DNA from: Mycobacterium pseudokansasii
GTDB lineage: Bacteria; Actinomycetota; Actinomycetes; Mycobacteriales; Mycobacteriaceae
Assembly (NCBI RefSeq): GCF_900566075.1
Contig: NZ_UPHU01000001.1
Coordinates: 558,001-622,000 of the forward strand
Length of the DNA: 64,000 nucleotides
Direction: 5' to 3'
The translations under genes were made by a program, and so were the position numbers. This document shows positions 36,483-46,267 of the stretch, piece after piece. How positions within the stretch are numbered: the first letter of the stretch is position 1; every line of letters begins with the position of its first letter. A model generated the notes under the pieces. That model saw only the letters and a list, made by a program, of their open reading frames with translations. It was not told where the DNA came from and ran no database searches.

Positions 36483-37598
36483 ATGGACCAGCTCTGGGCC
36501 AACCGGGCCGCCACCTCCGAAGCCGCCGTCACCCAGCGGCACCTGAGACGGCTTTGGGCGATGCCGGGGACGCAGCTGGGCGTGGTGGCCTGGCCGGCGG
36601 CCCGCAAAGACCGATTGTTCGGCACCTGGCACTACTGGTGGCAGGCGCATCTGCTGGATTGCCTGCTCGATGCGCAGCTGCGGGACCCACAGCCGCTGCG
36701 ACACACCAGCATCAACCGGCAGGTGCGCTCGCATCGGCTGCGCAACAACTTCTCCTGGACCAACAGCTATTACGACGACATGGCGTGGCTGGCGCTGGCC
36801 CTGGAGCGTGCCGCCCGGATCGCCGGGGTGCAGCGGCGGCGCGCGCTGCCCAAACTCGCCGACCAGTTCGTCACGGCATGGGCACCCGAGGACGGCGGCG
36901 GTATCCCGTGGCGCAAGCAGGACCAGTTCTTCAACGCCCCCGCCAACGGCCCGGCCGGGATCTTCCTGGCCCGTTATGACGACTGGCTGCAGCGGGCCCA
37001 GCAGATGGCCGACTGGGTCGACCGCACGCTGATCGATCCGGAGACGCATCTGGTGTTCGACGGCATCAAGGACGGGTCGTTGGTCCGTGCCCAGTACACC
37101 TACTGCCAGGGCGTGGTGCTCGGCCTGGAGACCGAATTAGCGGCGCGCACCGGCGACCAGCGCCACTTCGCCCGGGTGCAGCGGCTGGTCGCCGCCGTGG
37201 ACGAGCACATGGCTCCGGCGGGTGTGCTGCGCGGCGCCGGCGGCGGCGACGGCGGTCTGTTCGCGGGTATCACCGCTCGCTACCTTGCGCTGGTGGCCAC
37301 CACTTTGCCGGGCGACGCCGCCGACGACGTCGCGGCTCGCCGCACCGCCGCCAAGGTAGTGCTGTCGTCGGCGAAATCAGCGTGGGACTATCGGCAGACG
37401 GTGGACGGGTTGCCGGTATTCGGGGCGTTCTGGGACCGTAACGCCGAACTGCCCGCCGCGGGCGGACAGCAGGCTCAGTTCGTCGCGGGGGCGGTGAACA
37501 GCTCCGAGATCCCGGAGCGCGATCTGTCGGTCCAGCTGTCGGGCTGGATGCTGATGGAGGCCGCCCACAGCGTCGCCGTTGTCAGCTCACTCGGGTAG
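36483..37598 (+). CDS. GH76-like glycoside hydrolase (Rv0365c homologue)
   Basis: 371 residues of the alpha/alpha six-barrel GH76 type. The paired-Asp motif in NSYYDDMAWLALALE matches the catalytic YDD of alpha-1,6-mannanases. No signal peptide is visible, so it would act in the cytosol unless exported otherwise. Starts 11 bp after coxE, but a role in CO metabolism is unlikely. H37Rv has two small genes, Rv0366c and Rv0367c, between these neighbours; they are absent here. The stop overlaps the convergent DedA stop by 12 bp. Confidence 0.88.
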   Translation: MDQLWANRAATSEAAVTQRHLRRLWAMPGTQLGVVAWPAARKDRLFGTWHYWWQAHLLDCLLDAQLRDPQPLRHTSINRQVRSHRLRNNFSWTNSYYDDMAWLALALERAARIAGVQRRRALPKLADQFVTAWAPEDGGGIPWRKQDQFFNAPANGPAGIFLARYDDWLQRAQQMADWVDRTLIDPETHLVFDGIKDGSLVRAQYTYCQGVVLGLETELAARTGDQRHFARVQRLVAAVDEHMAPAGVLRGAGGGDGGLFAGITARYLALVATTLPGDAADDVAARRTAAKVVLSSAKSAWDYRQTVDGLPVFGAFWDRNAELPAAGGQQAQFVAGAVNSSEIPERDLSVQLSGWMLMEAAHSVAVVSSLG

Positions 37599-38270
37599 TG
37601 CGGCCTCGTTCTTGTCGCGGTCCTTGTCCCGCCGCCGCGACCGGTAGGTACGCCACGCCGCTGTCATCACCGGCAGCAGCGAGACGAACAGAATGCCGAG
37701 GATGATTTTTTCCAGGTTGTGGTGCACGAACGGCACGTTGCCCAGGAAGTAGCCGGCCAGCGTCGCGCCGGCGCCCCAGGCGATGCCGCCGACGATGTCG
37801 AACGCGAGAAATACCGGATAGCGCATGTAGGAGACGCCGGCGACCACCGGGACGAAGGTCCGCACGAACGGCGCGAAGCGGGCCAGGATGATCGTCCAGG
37901 GCCCGTATTTTTCGAAGAATGCATGCGACTCGGTCACATAGTGCTTTTTGAAGAACCGCGAATCTTCCTTCTTGAACAGTGCCGGCCCGATCCGGCGGCC
38001 GATGAAGTACGCGTTCTGATCGCCGAGCACCGCCACCACAGCCACGGCTGGGGCGAGCACCCCGATGGTGACCGGCGGGTTCGCACTGGCGGCCAACAGT
38101 CCGCCGGTGAACAGCAGCGATTCCCCGGGCAGCAGCGGAAACAGCAGGCCGGTCTCGATGAAGACGATGATCAAGATCCCGGGCAACACGGCGGATCCGA
38201 AAACCCCGTCGGCGCCCAACCAGTACATCGGGTCGAGAATGTCCGGCAGGGCCGTCACGGCGACGCTCAC
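37587..38270 (-). CDS. DedA-family membrane protein (Rv0364 homologue)
   Basis: 227 residues, equal to the H37Rv protein, from the GTG at 38,270. It is an integral membrane protein of the DedA/VTT family with the core motif FARFAPFVRTFVPVVAGVSYMRYPVF and the acidic re-entrant region ETGLLFPLLPGESLLFTGG. DedA proteins are linked to undecaprenyl-phosphate or phospholipid recycling and membrane-potential maintenance; the substrate here is unknown. The basic C-terminal tail is cytoplasmic. Divergent from fba across 96 bp. Confidence 0.93.
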   Translation of the reverse strand: MSVAVTALPDILDPMYWLGADGVFGSAVLPGILIIVFIETGLLFPLLPGESLLFTGGLLAASANPPVTIGVLAPAVAVVAVLGDQNAYFIGRRIGPALFKKEDSRFFKKHYVTESHAFFEKYGPWTIILARFAPFVRTFVPVVAGVSYMRYPVFLAFDIVGGIAWGAGATLAGYFLGNVPFVHHNLEKIILGILFVSLLPVMTAAWRTYRSRRRDKDRDKNEAALPE

Positions 38271-38366
38271 GATGTCCCAACATACCGGGCCAGACCCACC
38301 GGCCTGGACACAAACTGGTGAGTTGCAATACTGAGTACACCCAGCGTTCTTCGAGGAGGAAGTTTC

Positions 38367-39398
38367 ATGCCTATCGCAACGCCCGAGGTCTACGCCGAGA
38401 TGCTGGGACGTGCCAAGGAGAACGCGTACGCGTTTCCGGCCATCAACTGCACGTCGTCGGAGACCGTCAACGCCGCACTCAAAGGCTTCGCCGACGCCGG
38501 CAGCGACGGCATCATCCAGTTCTCCACCGGGGGTGCGGAGTTCGGCTCCGGCCTCGGCGTCAAGGACATGGTGACGGGTGCTGTTGCGCTGGCCGAGTTC
38601 ACCCATGTCGTCGCGGCCAAGTACCCGATCAACGTCGCGCTGCACACCGATCATTGCCCCAAGGACAAACTCGACAGCTACGTGCGGCCGCTGCTGGCTC
38701 TGTCGTCGGAGCGGGTGAGCAACGGCGGCAATCCGCTGTTCCAGTCGCACATGTGGGACGGGTCGGCGGTGCCGATCGACGAGAACCTGGTGATCGCCCA
38801 GGAGCTGCTCAAGGCGGCGGCCGCCGCCAAGATCATCCTCGAGATCGAGATCGGCGTGGTGGGCGGCGAAGAGGACGGCGTCGCCAACGAAATCAACGAC
38901 AAGCTCTACACCACCCCGGACGATTTCGAGAAAACCATCGACGCGCTCGGCGCCGGTGAACACGGCAAGTACCTGCTGGCCGCGACGTTCGGCAACGTGC
39001 ACGGCGTCTACAAGCCCGGCAACGTGAAGCTACGTCCCGACATCCTGGCCCAGGGGCAGCAGGTGGCGGCGGCCAAGCTCGGGTTGCCCGAGGGCGCCAA
39101 GCCGTTCGATTTCGTCTTCCACGGCGGGTCAGGGTCGCTGAAGTCCGAGATCGAGGAGGCGCTGCGCTACGGCGTGGTGAAGATGAACGTCGACACCGAC
39201 ACCCAGTACGCGTTCACTCGCCCGATCGCCGGTCACATGTTCACCAACTACGACGGCGTGCTCAAGGTCGATGGTGAAGTGGGGGTCAAGAAGGTCTACG
39301 ACCCGCGCAGCTATCTCAAGAAGGCCGAGGCCGGGATGACCGAGCGGGTGATCGAGGCCTGCAACGACCTGCACTGCGCCGGAAAGTCCCTCGGCTAG
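38367..39398 (+). CDS. fba: Fructose-bisphosphate aldolase, class II
   Basis: Zinc-dependent aldolase cleaving fructose 1,6-bisphosphate to glyceraldehyde 3-phosphate and DHAP (reverse in gluconeogenesis). 343 residues. Zinc ligands lie in LHTDHCPKDKL, in GVYKPGN and in FVFHGGSGS; the catalytic Asp is D of HTDHC; NVDTDTQYA binds phosphate. A strong GAGGAGGAAG precedes the ATG. It is followed by a perfect bidirectional terminator, so it is probably monocistronic. In H37Rv mgtE lies next to it; here that gene is missing. Confidence 0.98.
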   Translation: MPIATPEVYAEMLGRAKENAYAFPAINCTSSETVNAALKGFADAGSDGIIQFSTGGAEFGSGLGVKDMVTGAVALAEFTHVVAAKYPINVALHTDHCPKDKLDSYVRPLLALSSERVSNGGNPLFQSHMWDGSAVPIDENLVIAQELLKAAAAAKIILEIEIGVVGGEEDGVANEINDKLYTTPDDFEKTIDALGAGEHGKYLLAATFGNVHGVYKPGNVKLRPDILAQGQQVAAAKLGLPEGAKPFDFVFHGGSGSLKSEIEEALRYGVVKMNVDTDTQYAFTRPIAGHMFTNYDGVLKVDGEVGVKKVYDPRSYLKKAEAGMTERVIEACNDLHCAGKSLG

Positions 39399-39404
39399 CT
39401 GCGC

Positions 39405-39462
39405 CGAGCAGTCGCAAAAGCCCCCGCACGGCCGGCGTGTCGGGGGCTTTTGCGACTGCTCG
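39405..39462. terminator. Strong bidirectional terminator between fba and the Rv0361-like gene
   Basis: The arms 39,405-39,426 and 39,441-39,462 are a perfect 22-bp inverted repeat with a 14-nt loop. Each arm carries an AAAAG/CTTTT run next to a GC core (GCCCCCG/CGGGGGC). It sits 6 bp after the fba stop and 8 bp before the stop of the convergent gene, so it can serve both strands. Confidence 0.92.
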
Positions 39463-39470
39463 CCCCCTTA

Positions 39471-40301
39471 CTAGCTCGGGGACTGGCAGATCTTCCACTG
39501 GTTGTCGCGGAACTGCAGGTCGAGGCTGCGCGTCGAGCGGACCTGCGGGTCGTAGGCCATGAACGTGGTGACATTGGCTTCCGCGTGCTGGCCGTTGACG
39601 ACCACCTGGTCGATGCTGGCGATGACCGGATACTGCTTGGCCGCCGAAACCCGTCGATAGGTTTCGCTCCAGGAGTGTTCGTCGTAGTCCACGTAGCCGT
39701 CGCGGGTGGTGCCGCAGGTGATGCTGCGCAGCGTGGTCAGATCGCCGGTCTGGATCGCCACGTCGAAACTCTGAATGGTTTGCCGCACCTGCTCTTCCTG
39801 CGACACTTTCGCGTGCTTGCCGCGGGTGAACAGCACCGTACCCAGGATGGCGACGGCCGCCACCGCCAGCACGATCACGACAATCGCCAACACCCAACCC
39901 CAGTTGCGTTGTCGCAATGGCGGCTTGCCACTGCGAGGCGGAATCGACTGTGGCATAGCGGTTTTCGGTGGTCCGCCGATCGGCGGCGGGGGACCGGGCG
40001 GTGCCGGGGAGGTGTGGAAGACCTCGGTGGCCGGCTCGGGAGAGGTGGCGATGACCTGGGTCTCCTTAGCGTCGAAGCCCGGCGCGGTAAAGCGGCGTTC
40101 GCGCGGCAGGTCCGCGTTTGCCGACCCCGGGTTGTCCGCCGGGTCGGAGGTGGAGATCACCACGGTCTCGGTTTCGGCGTCATCGGGAATCAGAGGGTCG
40201 GGGATCAAAGGCTGGCCCTCGGTGCCTGCGGCGCCTTCATTGCCGGCCGACTGGTCCCCGGTTTCGGTGTCGCCGCGGTCGGGTTCGGGTGCGTTGGGCA
40301 T
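39471..40301 (-). CDS. Membrane-anchored protein of unknown function (Rv0361 homologue)
   Basis: 276 residues. The N-terminal half (1-130) is acidic, Pro-rich and probably cytoplasmic and disordered; a single transmembrane helix follows (WVLAIVVIVLAVAAVAILGTV); the C-terminal 120 residues are an extracytoplasmic domain resembling the NTF2-like folds of mycobacterial Mce-associated/DUF4878-type proteins (inference from pattern: VRQTIQSFDVAIQTGDLTTLRS, then a W near the end). No catalytic motif. Divergent from the Rv0360-like gene; convergent with fba. Confidence 0.88.
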   Translation of the reverse strand: MPNAPEPDRGDTETGDQSAGNEGAAGTEGQPLIPDPLIPDDAETETVVISTSDPADNPGSANADLPRERRFTAPGFDAKETQVIATSPEPATEVFHTSPAPPGPPPPIGGPPKTAMPQSIPPRSGKPPLRQRNWGWVLAIVVIVLAVAAVAILGTVLFTRGKHAKVSQEEQVRQTIQSFDVAIQTGDLTTLRSITCGTTRDGYVDYDEHSWSETYRRVSAAKQYPVIASIDQVVVNGQHAEANVTTFMAYDPQVRSTRSLDLQFRDNQWKICQSPS

Positions 40302-40451
40302 AAGCGCTGTTGTCCTCTCGCTATCGAGTGGGTAGTTCGGAGCTTAGCGATTCGACCCCCGATTCGCCCGATCGCCGAGGTGGGGCGGGGTCCTTGGGAA
40401 ATGACCACCGGCCCGAAGAGGGCGGATGGGCGAAGTTGCAGAATAGGGGTC

Positions 40452-40865
40452 ATGACGCCGATGGGTGATCTTCTAGGGCCTGATCCGATCCTGCTTCCCG
40501 GCGACAGTGACGCCGAGGCCGAGCTGCTGGCCGGAGAAAACCCGGGCATCGTCGCCGCCGCACATCCGTCGGCGTCGGTGGCCTGGGCGGCGCTGGCCGA
40601 GGAGGCGCTTGCCGACGACAAGGCCATCACCGCCTACGCCTACGCCCGTACGGGCTACCACCGGGGCCTGGACCAGTTGCGCCGCAACGGCTGGAAGGGC
40701 TTCGGTCCGGTGCCGTATTCGCACCAGCCCAATCGAGGCTTCCTGCGCTGCGTGGCGGCGCTGGCGCGGGCCGCCGATGCCATCGGGGAAACCGACGAGT
40801 ACGACCGGTGCGTGGACCTGCTGGACGACTGCGACGCCGCGGCGCGCCCGGCGCTGGGCCTCTGA
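40452..40865 (+). CDS. DUF3151-family protein (Rv0360c homologue)
   Basis: 137 residues. A conserved actinobacterial protein starting MTPMGDLLGPDPILLPGD, mostly helical and TPR-like in look (AWAALAEEALADDKAITAYAYARTGYHRGLDQLRR). No known function. The ATG at 40,452 is chosen because the reading frame continues upstream only as antisense to the Rv0361-like gene. Its 3' part is overlapped on the other strand by the extended GNAT frame. Confidence 0.9.
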   Translation: MTPMGDLLGPDPILLPGDSDAEAELLAGENPGIVAAAHPSASVAWAALAEEALADDKAITAYAYARTGYHRGLDQLRRNGWKGFGPVPYSHQPNRGFLRCVAALARAADAIGETDEYDRCVDLLDDCDAAARPALGL

Positions 40866-41818
40866 CCGGGTTGGTCACCGCAGGTCGTCGACACGTAGGT
40901 GTCGGGCCGGTTGTAGGCGGGTGCATCGGGTCGGTGCATCGACACGCCGTACGACTCGGCCGTGAAGCCGCGACGGAGCATGCTCTGATAAGCCCGGCCA
41001 CGGTTGAGGTTGACGCCCGCTTCCACTCGGCGCATGCCCTGATGCACGGCGAGCGTTTCGCAGGCATCCAGCAACTGCCCGAAGACGCGTTCGGCGTATG
41101 TCCTCGGGCTGACAGCGGCGAACTTGACATAGCACGTGTCCGCGCCGGCCTCGGCACCGGTGCCCAGGTGGCAGACCGCGAATGCGTCCAGCGAGTCGCC
41201 GCTGCACAGCAGCACGGTGTCGCCCAATTGCTGGGTGTGGACCGACCGAATCTCGGCGCTGACGTCCAGGCCGTCGTAGATGTCGTCGGTCAGGGCACGG
41301 CAGGCATCGATCAGACCGGTCCGTTCGGCGGCGCTGGCCTGCGACAGTCTGGTGAACGAGACGGCCGCCGGCTCGGTGGCCGTCTTGGCGAGTAGCCCGG
41401 TCAGGAACCGAGGCCAGAAGCCCAACTTCTGGTAGAGGTGGATGTGGCCCGGGCTGTGCGCAAACGTGAAGAGCCCTGCTGCGGTCACATTCCAGGAGTC
41501 GATCAGCTCCATCGTGGCCGTCATCAACTGCTGAGCGATGCCTTGATTCCACAGCTCCGGTGTCACCGTCAGCGGTCCGAAGAACGCGAAATTGCCCCAC
41601 TTGGTCGCGAAATTCGAGCCCACCACGGCGCCGTTTACCTCGGCGGCAAGCGCGGCATCCGGATCGGTGCGCCACCGTGTCCGGACATACTCACGATCTG
41701 CCCAGAAGGTCTGCGTGTCGGGCACCCTCATGAACGTTGCGAATGCCCGTCGGCAGATCGCGCTCGCTGCCGCGAGGTCGGCGTCGCGCAGCGGCCGGAT
41801 CAGGCGGTCAGCAGTCAT
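40655..41818 (-). CDS. GNAT-family acetyltransferase with anomalous C-terminus
   Basis: 387 residues as the frame reads. It contains a GNAT domain near 1-150 (LIRPLRDADLAAASAICRRAF, then GPLTVTPELWNQGIAQQLM as the acetyl-CoA pyrophosphate loop and HIHLYQKLGFWPRF) and a second GNAT-like half around 230-310 (NLNRGRAYQSMLRRGF). After PDTYV the frame continues as a Ser/Arg-rich tail antisense to the Rv0360-like gene. A stop in the neighbouring frame at 40,875 would give DDLR as the end, suggesting a one-base deletion near 40,890. It starts 2 bp after the CDF stop, so co-transcribed. Substrate unknown. Confidence 0.8.
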   Translation of the reverse strand: MTADRLIRPLRDADLAAASAICRRAFATFMRVPDTQTFWADREYVRTRWRTDPDAALAAEVNGAVVGSNFATKWGNFAFFGPLTVTPELWNQGIAQQLMTATMELIDSWNVTAAGLFTFAHSPGHIHLYQKLGFWPRFLTGLLAKTATEPAAVSFTRLSQASAAERTGLIDACRALTDDIYDGLDVSAEIRSVHTQQLGDTVLLCSGDSLDAFAVCHLGTGAEAGADTCYVKFAAVSPRTYAERVFGQLLDACETLAVHQGMRRVEAGVNLNRGRAYQSMLRRGFTAESYGVSMHRPDAPAYNRPDTYVSTTCGDQPGQRPSAGRAAASQSSSRSTHRSYSSVSPMASAARASAATQRRKPRLGWCEYGTGPKPFQPLRRNWSRPRW

Positions 41819-41820
41819 GG

Positions 41821-42729
41821 TTACAGGTTGGCAGCGCAGTATCGGGCATCCTCGGGCAGCTCTACCTGAACGGTGGCGTGCTTCAGCCCCCGGTCGTACA
41901 GCAGCGCACGCGCCTCCCGCAGCACTGTGGTCAACTCGCCGCCGCTGGTCAGGTGTGCGGTGACCATGTCCTTTCCGGGTGCAAGGGTCCACACGTGCAG
42001 GTCGTGCACGTCCGTCACACCGTCCACGGAGCCCAGCGCCGTCCGAAGCTCCGACACGTCGATGTGGCTGGGCGACGACTCGGAAAGGATGCGCAATGCT
42101 GCGCGGGCCAGCGACAGAGCCCTGGGCGCTACCCACAGCGCGACCAGCACGGCCACCACCACGTCGGCATAGGGCCACCGCGTCGTGACGGTCACCACGC
42201 CGGCGATCAACACGCCGAAGCTGCCGACGGTATCGGCCACGACTTCCATGTAGGCGCCCTTGACCGCCAGACTTCCCTCGGAATGGGACCGCAACAACAT
42301 CGCCACGACGAAGTTGGCGACCAGGCCCGCCAGCGCCACCACGATCATCGGCATCCCGGGCACCGCGGGAGTCTCGCGAAGACGGTCCACCGCCTCGTAG
42401 AGGATGAACAGCGCGACCCCGATTAGCAGCACCGCGTTGGCTACCGCGGTGAACACCTCGGCTCGATGCCAACCATAGGTGCGGGCCGGTGACGAGCTGC
42501 CCCGCCTGGCGAGCACGACGGCGGCCAGCCCCATGAACACGGCGACGACGTCGGTGAGCATGTGTCCGGCATCGGCCAGCAGGGCGATCGAGTTGATCAG
42601 CAGCGCCGTGGTCAGTTCCACCACGAAGAACGCCGCCAGGATGGCCGCGGCCGCGATCATCCGCGGGATCATGCGAGAGACGTCCGCCCCGGCCGGGGCA
42701 TGCGAGGTGTGATTGTGGACAGCGCCCAT
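41821..42729 (-). CDS. Cation diffusion facilitator (CDF) metal exporter
   Basis: 302 residues from the ATG at 42,729. Six transmembrane helices, with the zinc-site motif HMLTDVVAVFMG in helix 2 (LADAGHMLTD) and EVVADTVGSFGVL in helix 5, then a cytoplasmic metal-sensing domain (DVHDLHVWTLAPGKDMVTAHL). Most likely exports Zn, Co or a similar divalent ion. A His-rich N-terminus (HNHTSH) fits. An alternative ATG at 42,747 lies within the operator palindrome. No Shine-Dalgarno is seen, so a leaderless transcript is possible. Confidence 0.92.
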   Translation of the reverse strand: MGAVHNHTSHAPAGADVSRMIPRMIAAAAILAAFFVVELTTALLINSIALLADAGHMLTDVVAVFMGLAAVVLARRGSSSPARTYGWHRAEVFTAVANAVLLIGVALFILYEAVDRLRETPAVPGMPMIVVALAGLVANFVVAMLLRSHSEGSLAVKGAYMEVVADTVGSFGVLIAGVVTVTTRWPYADVVVAVLVALWVAPRALSLARAALRILSESSPSHIDVSELRTALGSVDGVTDVHDLHVWTLAPGKDMVTAHLTSGGELTTVLREARALLYDRGLKHATVQVELPEDARYCAANL

Positions 42730-42737
42730 GACCAGTA

Positions 42738-42761
42738 ATATATGCATAACAACGCATATAT
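42738..42761 (-). promoter_or_regulatory. Palindromic operator upstream of the CDF gene
   Basis: ATATATGC (42,738-42,745) and GCATATAT (42,754-42,761) form a perfect 8-8-8 inverted repeat, strikingly AT-rich for this genome. It sits 8 bp upstream of the likely start at 42,729, over the expected -10. Shape and context fit an ArsR/SmtB-family metal-sensor operator; no such regulator is encoded in this window. Confidence 0.65.
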
Positions 42762-42771
42762 CGCAACATGA

Positions 42772-43551
42772 TCAGATCCAGCGGCTCCAAAACCGAGTCA
42801 GCGAATTGCCTGCGGTCGCCAGCACGTGCGGCACTCCGGAAAAGTCGAAGAGCCAGCCCACGATCCCGAACAGCCATTGGTTCAGTACCGGTGTCAGCAG
42901 GACGAACAGCAGGATGAAGACGCCGAACTGCCTGGCCGGCGCCAGCGCCCGCTGCGTCTGCGGACTCAAGTGCGGCTCCAGGGCGTCGTAACCGTCCAGG
43001 CCCGGGATCGGCAGCAGGTTCAGCACCACCGCCATGATCTGCAGGAAGCCCAGGAACGCCACCCCGGCCCACAGCACCCAGTGGTGCTCGTCGTAGAGCA
43101 ACCGGGTTGCGGTCAGCAGCAGCACTGCCAGCGCCAGGTTAGCCGCCGGTCCGGCCAGGCTGACCAGACTGCGACGGGTCGGCGTCATAAACCACGTCCG
43201 CAGGTAGACCGCCGCGCCCGGCAGGCCGATTCCACCCAGCGCGATGAAGACCATCGGCAACAACAGCGACATGGCCGGATGGCTGTAGCGCCGCGGGTCC
43301 AGGGTCAGGTAGCCGCGCACCGCGGTGTCGTGGTCGCCGAATCGCCAGGCGGTGAACGCATGCCCGAACTCGTGCAGGCACAGCGAGACCAACCAGCCGG
43401 CGATCACGAAGATGAACACTCCGGCATAGGCCAATGGCCGCGCACTGACCCCGGACAGCCACGCCAGCGCCCCGCCCACGGCCGTCAGTGCGACCAGGCC
43501 CAGAAAGATCGGGCTGGGTCGCACCGACTCGTGCAGGCCTCTCTCTCTCAC
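42772..43551 (-). CDS. Site-2-protease-like M50 metallopeptidase (Rv0359 homologue)
   Basis: 259 residues from the GTG at 43,551, equal to the H37Rv protein. Intramembrane zinc protease with HEFGHA (zinc ligands) in an early helix and the downstream NLLPIPGLDGYDAL motif providing the third ligand Asp. About six transmembrane helices. Substrate unknown; relatives cleave membrane-bound regulators. Begins 10 bp after the Rv0358-like stop, so the two are co-transcribed and divergent from purA. Confidence 0.92.
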   Translation of the reverse strand: MRERGLHESVRPSPIFLGLVALTAVGGALAWLSGVSARPLAYAGVFIFVIAGWLVSLCLHEFGHAFTAWRFGDHDTAVRGYLTLDPRRYSHPAMSLLLPMVFIALGGIGLPGAAVYLRTWFMTPTRRSLVSLAGPAANLALAVLLLTATRLLYDEHHWVLWAGVAFLGFLQIMAVVLNLLPIPGLDGYDALEPHLSPQTQRALAPARQFGVFILLFVLLTPVLNQWLFGIVGWLFDFSGVPHVLATAGNSLTRFWSRWI

Positions 43552-43561
43552 CGGTCGAAAA

Positions 43562-44209
43562 CTACCGGACCAGCAGCCAGCCTTCGACGTGGCGGTAGAA
43601 CGCGGATCTTCGCACCGATCGGGGTGCCGCGACACCGTCGCGCTTCACCAAGGCGCCGGTGGTGCCCAGCTGAGCGGCCCGTCCGCTGACCCAGCGGCGC
43701 CACGGTACGGTGTCCAGTGCGGCCCGCAGGCCCGGCAACTCCGGCGTCGGCTCGATACACACCCCGGCGACGTCGCCGTCGAACAACACGGTGTCGTCGA
43801 CCACGGCCTCGCCGCGGATCAGCCGCGCCCGGTCCAGCGGCAGCCAACCGGCCCGGCCGACGATCACCGTCCCGGTCTCGTCGCGGATCAGCGGCACCCG
43901 ATGGGCCGTTCCCCGCCGCGCCCGCCGCGCCGCACGGCGCCCGGCCGGCAATCGATACACCCGGCAGGCCCTGGTGCGCCGACGCGGCGCGTAGCCCACC
44001 TCGATGTCGAGTCGGCCGGCGCGCAGCAGCCGGGTCAGCACGCCGGCCAGGTCGGCGTCATCGCCGATCACAATGAGCCGCCGGTAGGAGCAGACTGCGG
44101 TGTCGAGGTCGCCGGGTCGGTGCGTCGGCAGGCCGGTCAAGGTGGCGGGCACCGGCCGATCACCGAACACCAATACCGCGGTGCTGGGCAGTTTCGCCCC
44201 GTTATGCAT
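43562..44209 (-). CDS. Conserved hypothetical protein (Rv0358 homologue)
   Basis: 215 residues from the ATG at 44,209 (MHNGAKLPSTAVLVFGDRP), matching the H37Rv length; an ATG four codons earlier is possible. No membrane helix or recognised motif. A Rossmann-like start (VLVFGD, then RRLIVIGDDADLAGVLTRLL) resembles nucleotide- or lipid-kinase-type folds, but not enough to name a function. The middle is very Arg-rich. Divergent from purA with 87 bp between starts; linked to the M50 protease gene. Confidence 0.85.
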   Translation of the reverse strand: MHNGAKLPSTAVLVFGDRPVPATLTGLPTHRPGDLDTAVCSYRRLIVIGDDADLAGVLTRLLRAGRLDIEVGYAPRRRTRACRVYRLPAGRRAARRARRGTAHRVPLIRDETGTVIVGRAGWLPLDRARLIRGEAVVDDTVLFDGDVAGVCIEPTPELPGLRAALDTVPWRRWVSGRAAQLGTTGALVKRDGVAAPRSVRRSAFYRHVEGWLLVR

Positions 44210-44260
44210 GGTTCCTCGCAAACCGCTGGGTAGGGTAAGTCACCGGCTGGACCACAATAG

Positions 44261-46260
<2,000 letters not shown>

Positions 46261-46267
46261 CGGGAAG

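Noticed and set aside
43589..44233. Plus-strand open frame antisense to the Rv0358-like gene
   Set aside because: The minus-strand protein matches a conserved mycobacterial gene in length and context; the plus frame is Arg/Pro/Gln-rich noise.
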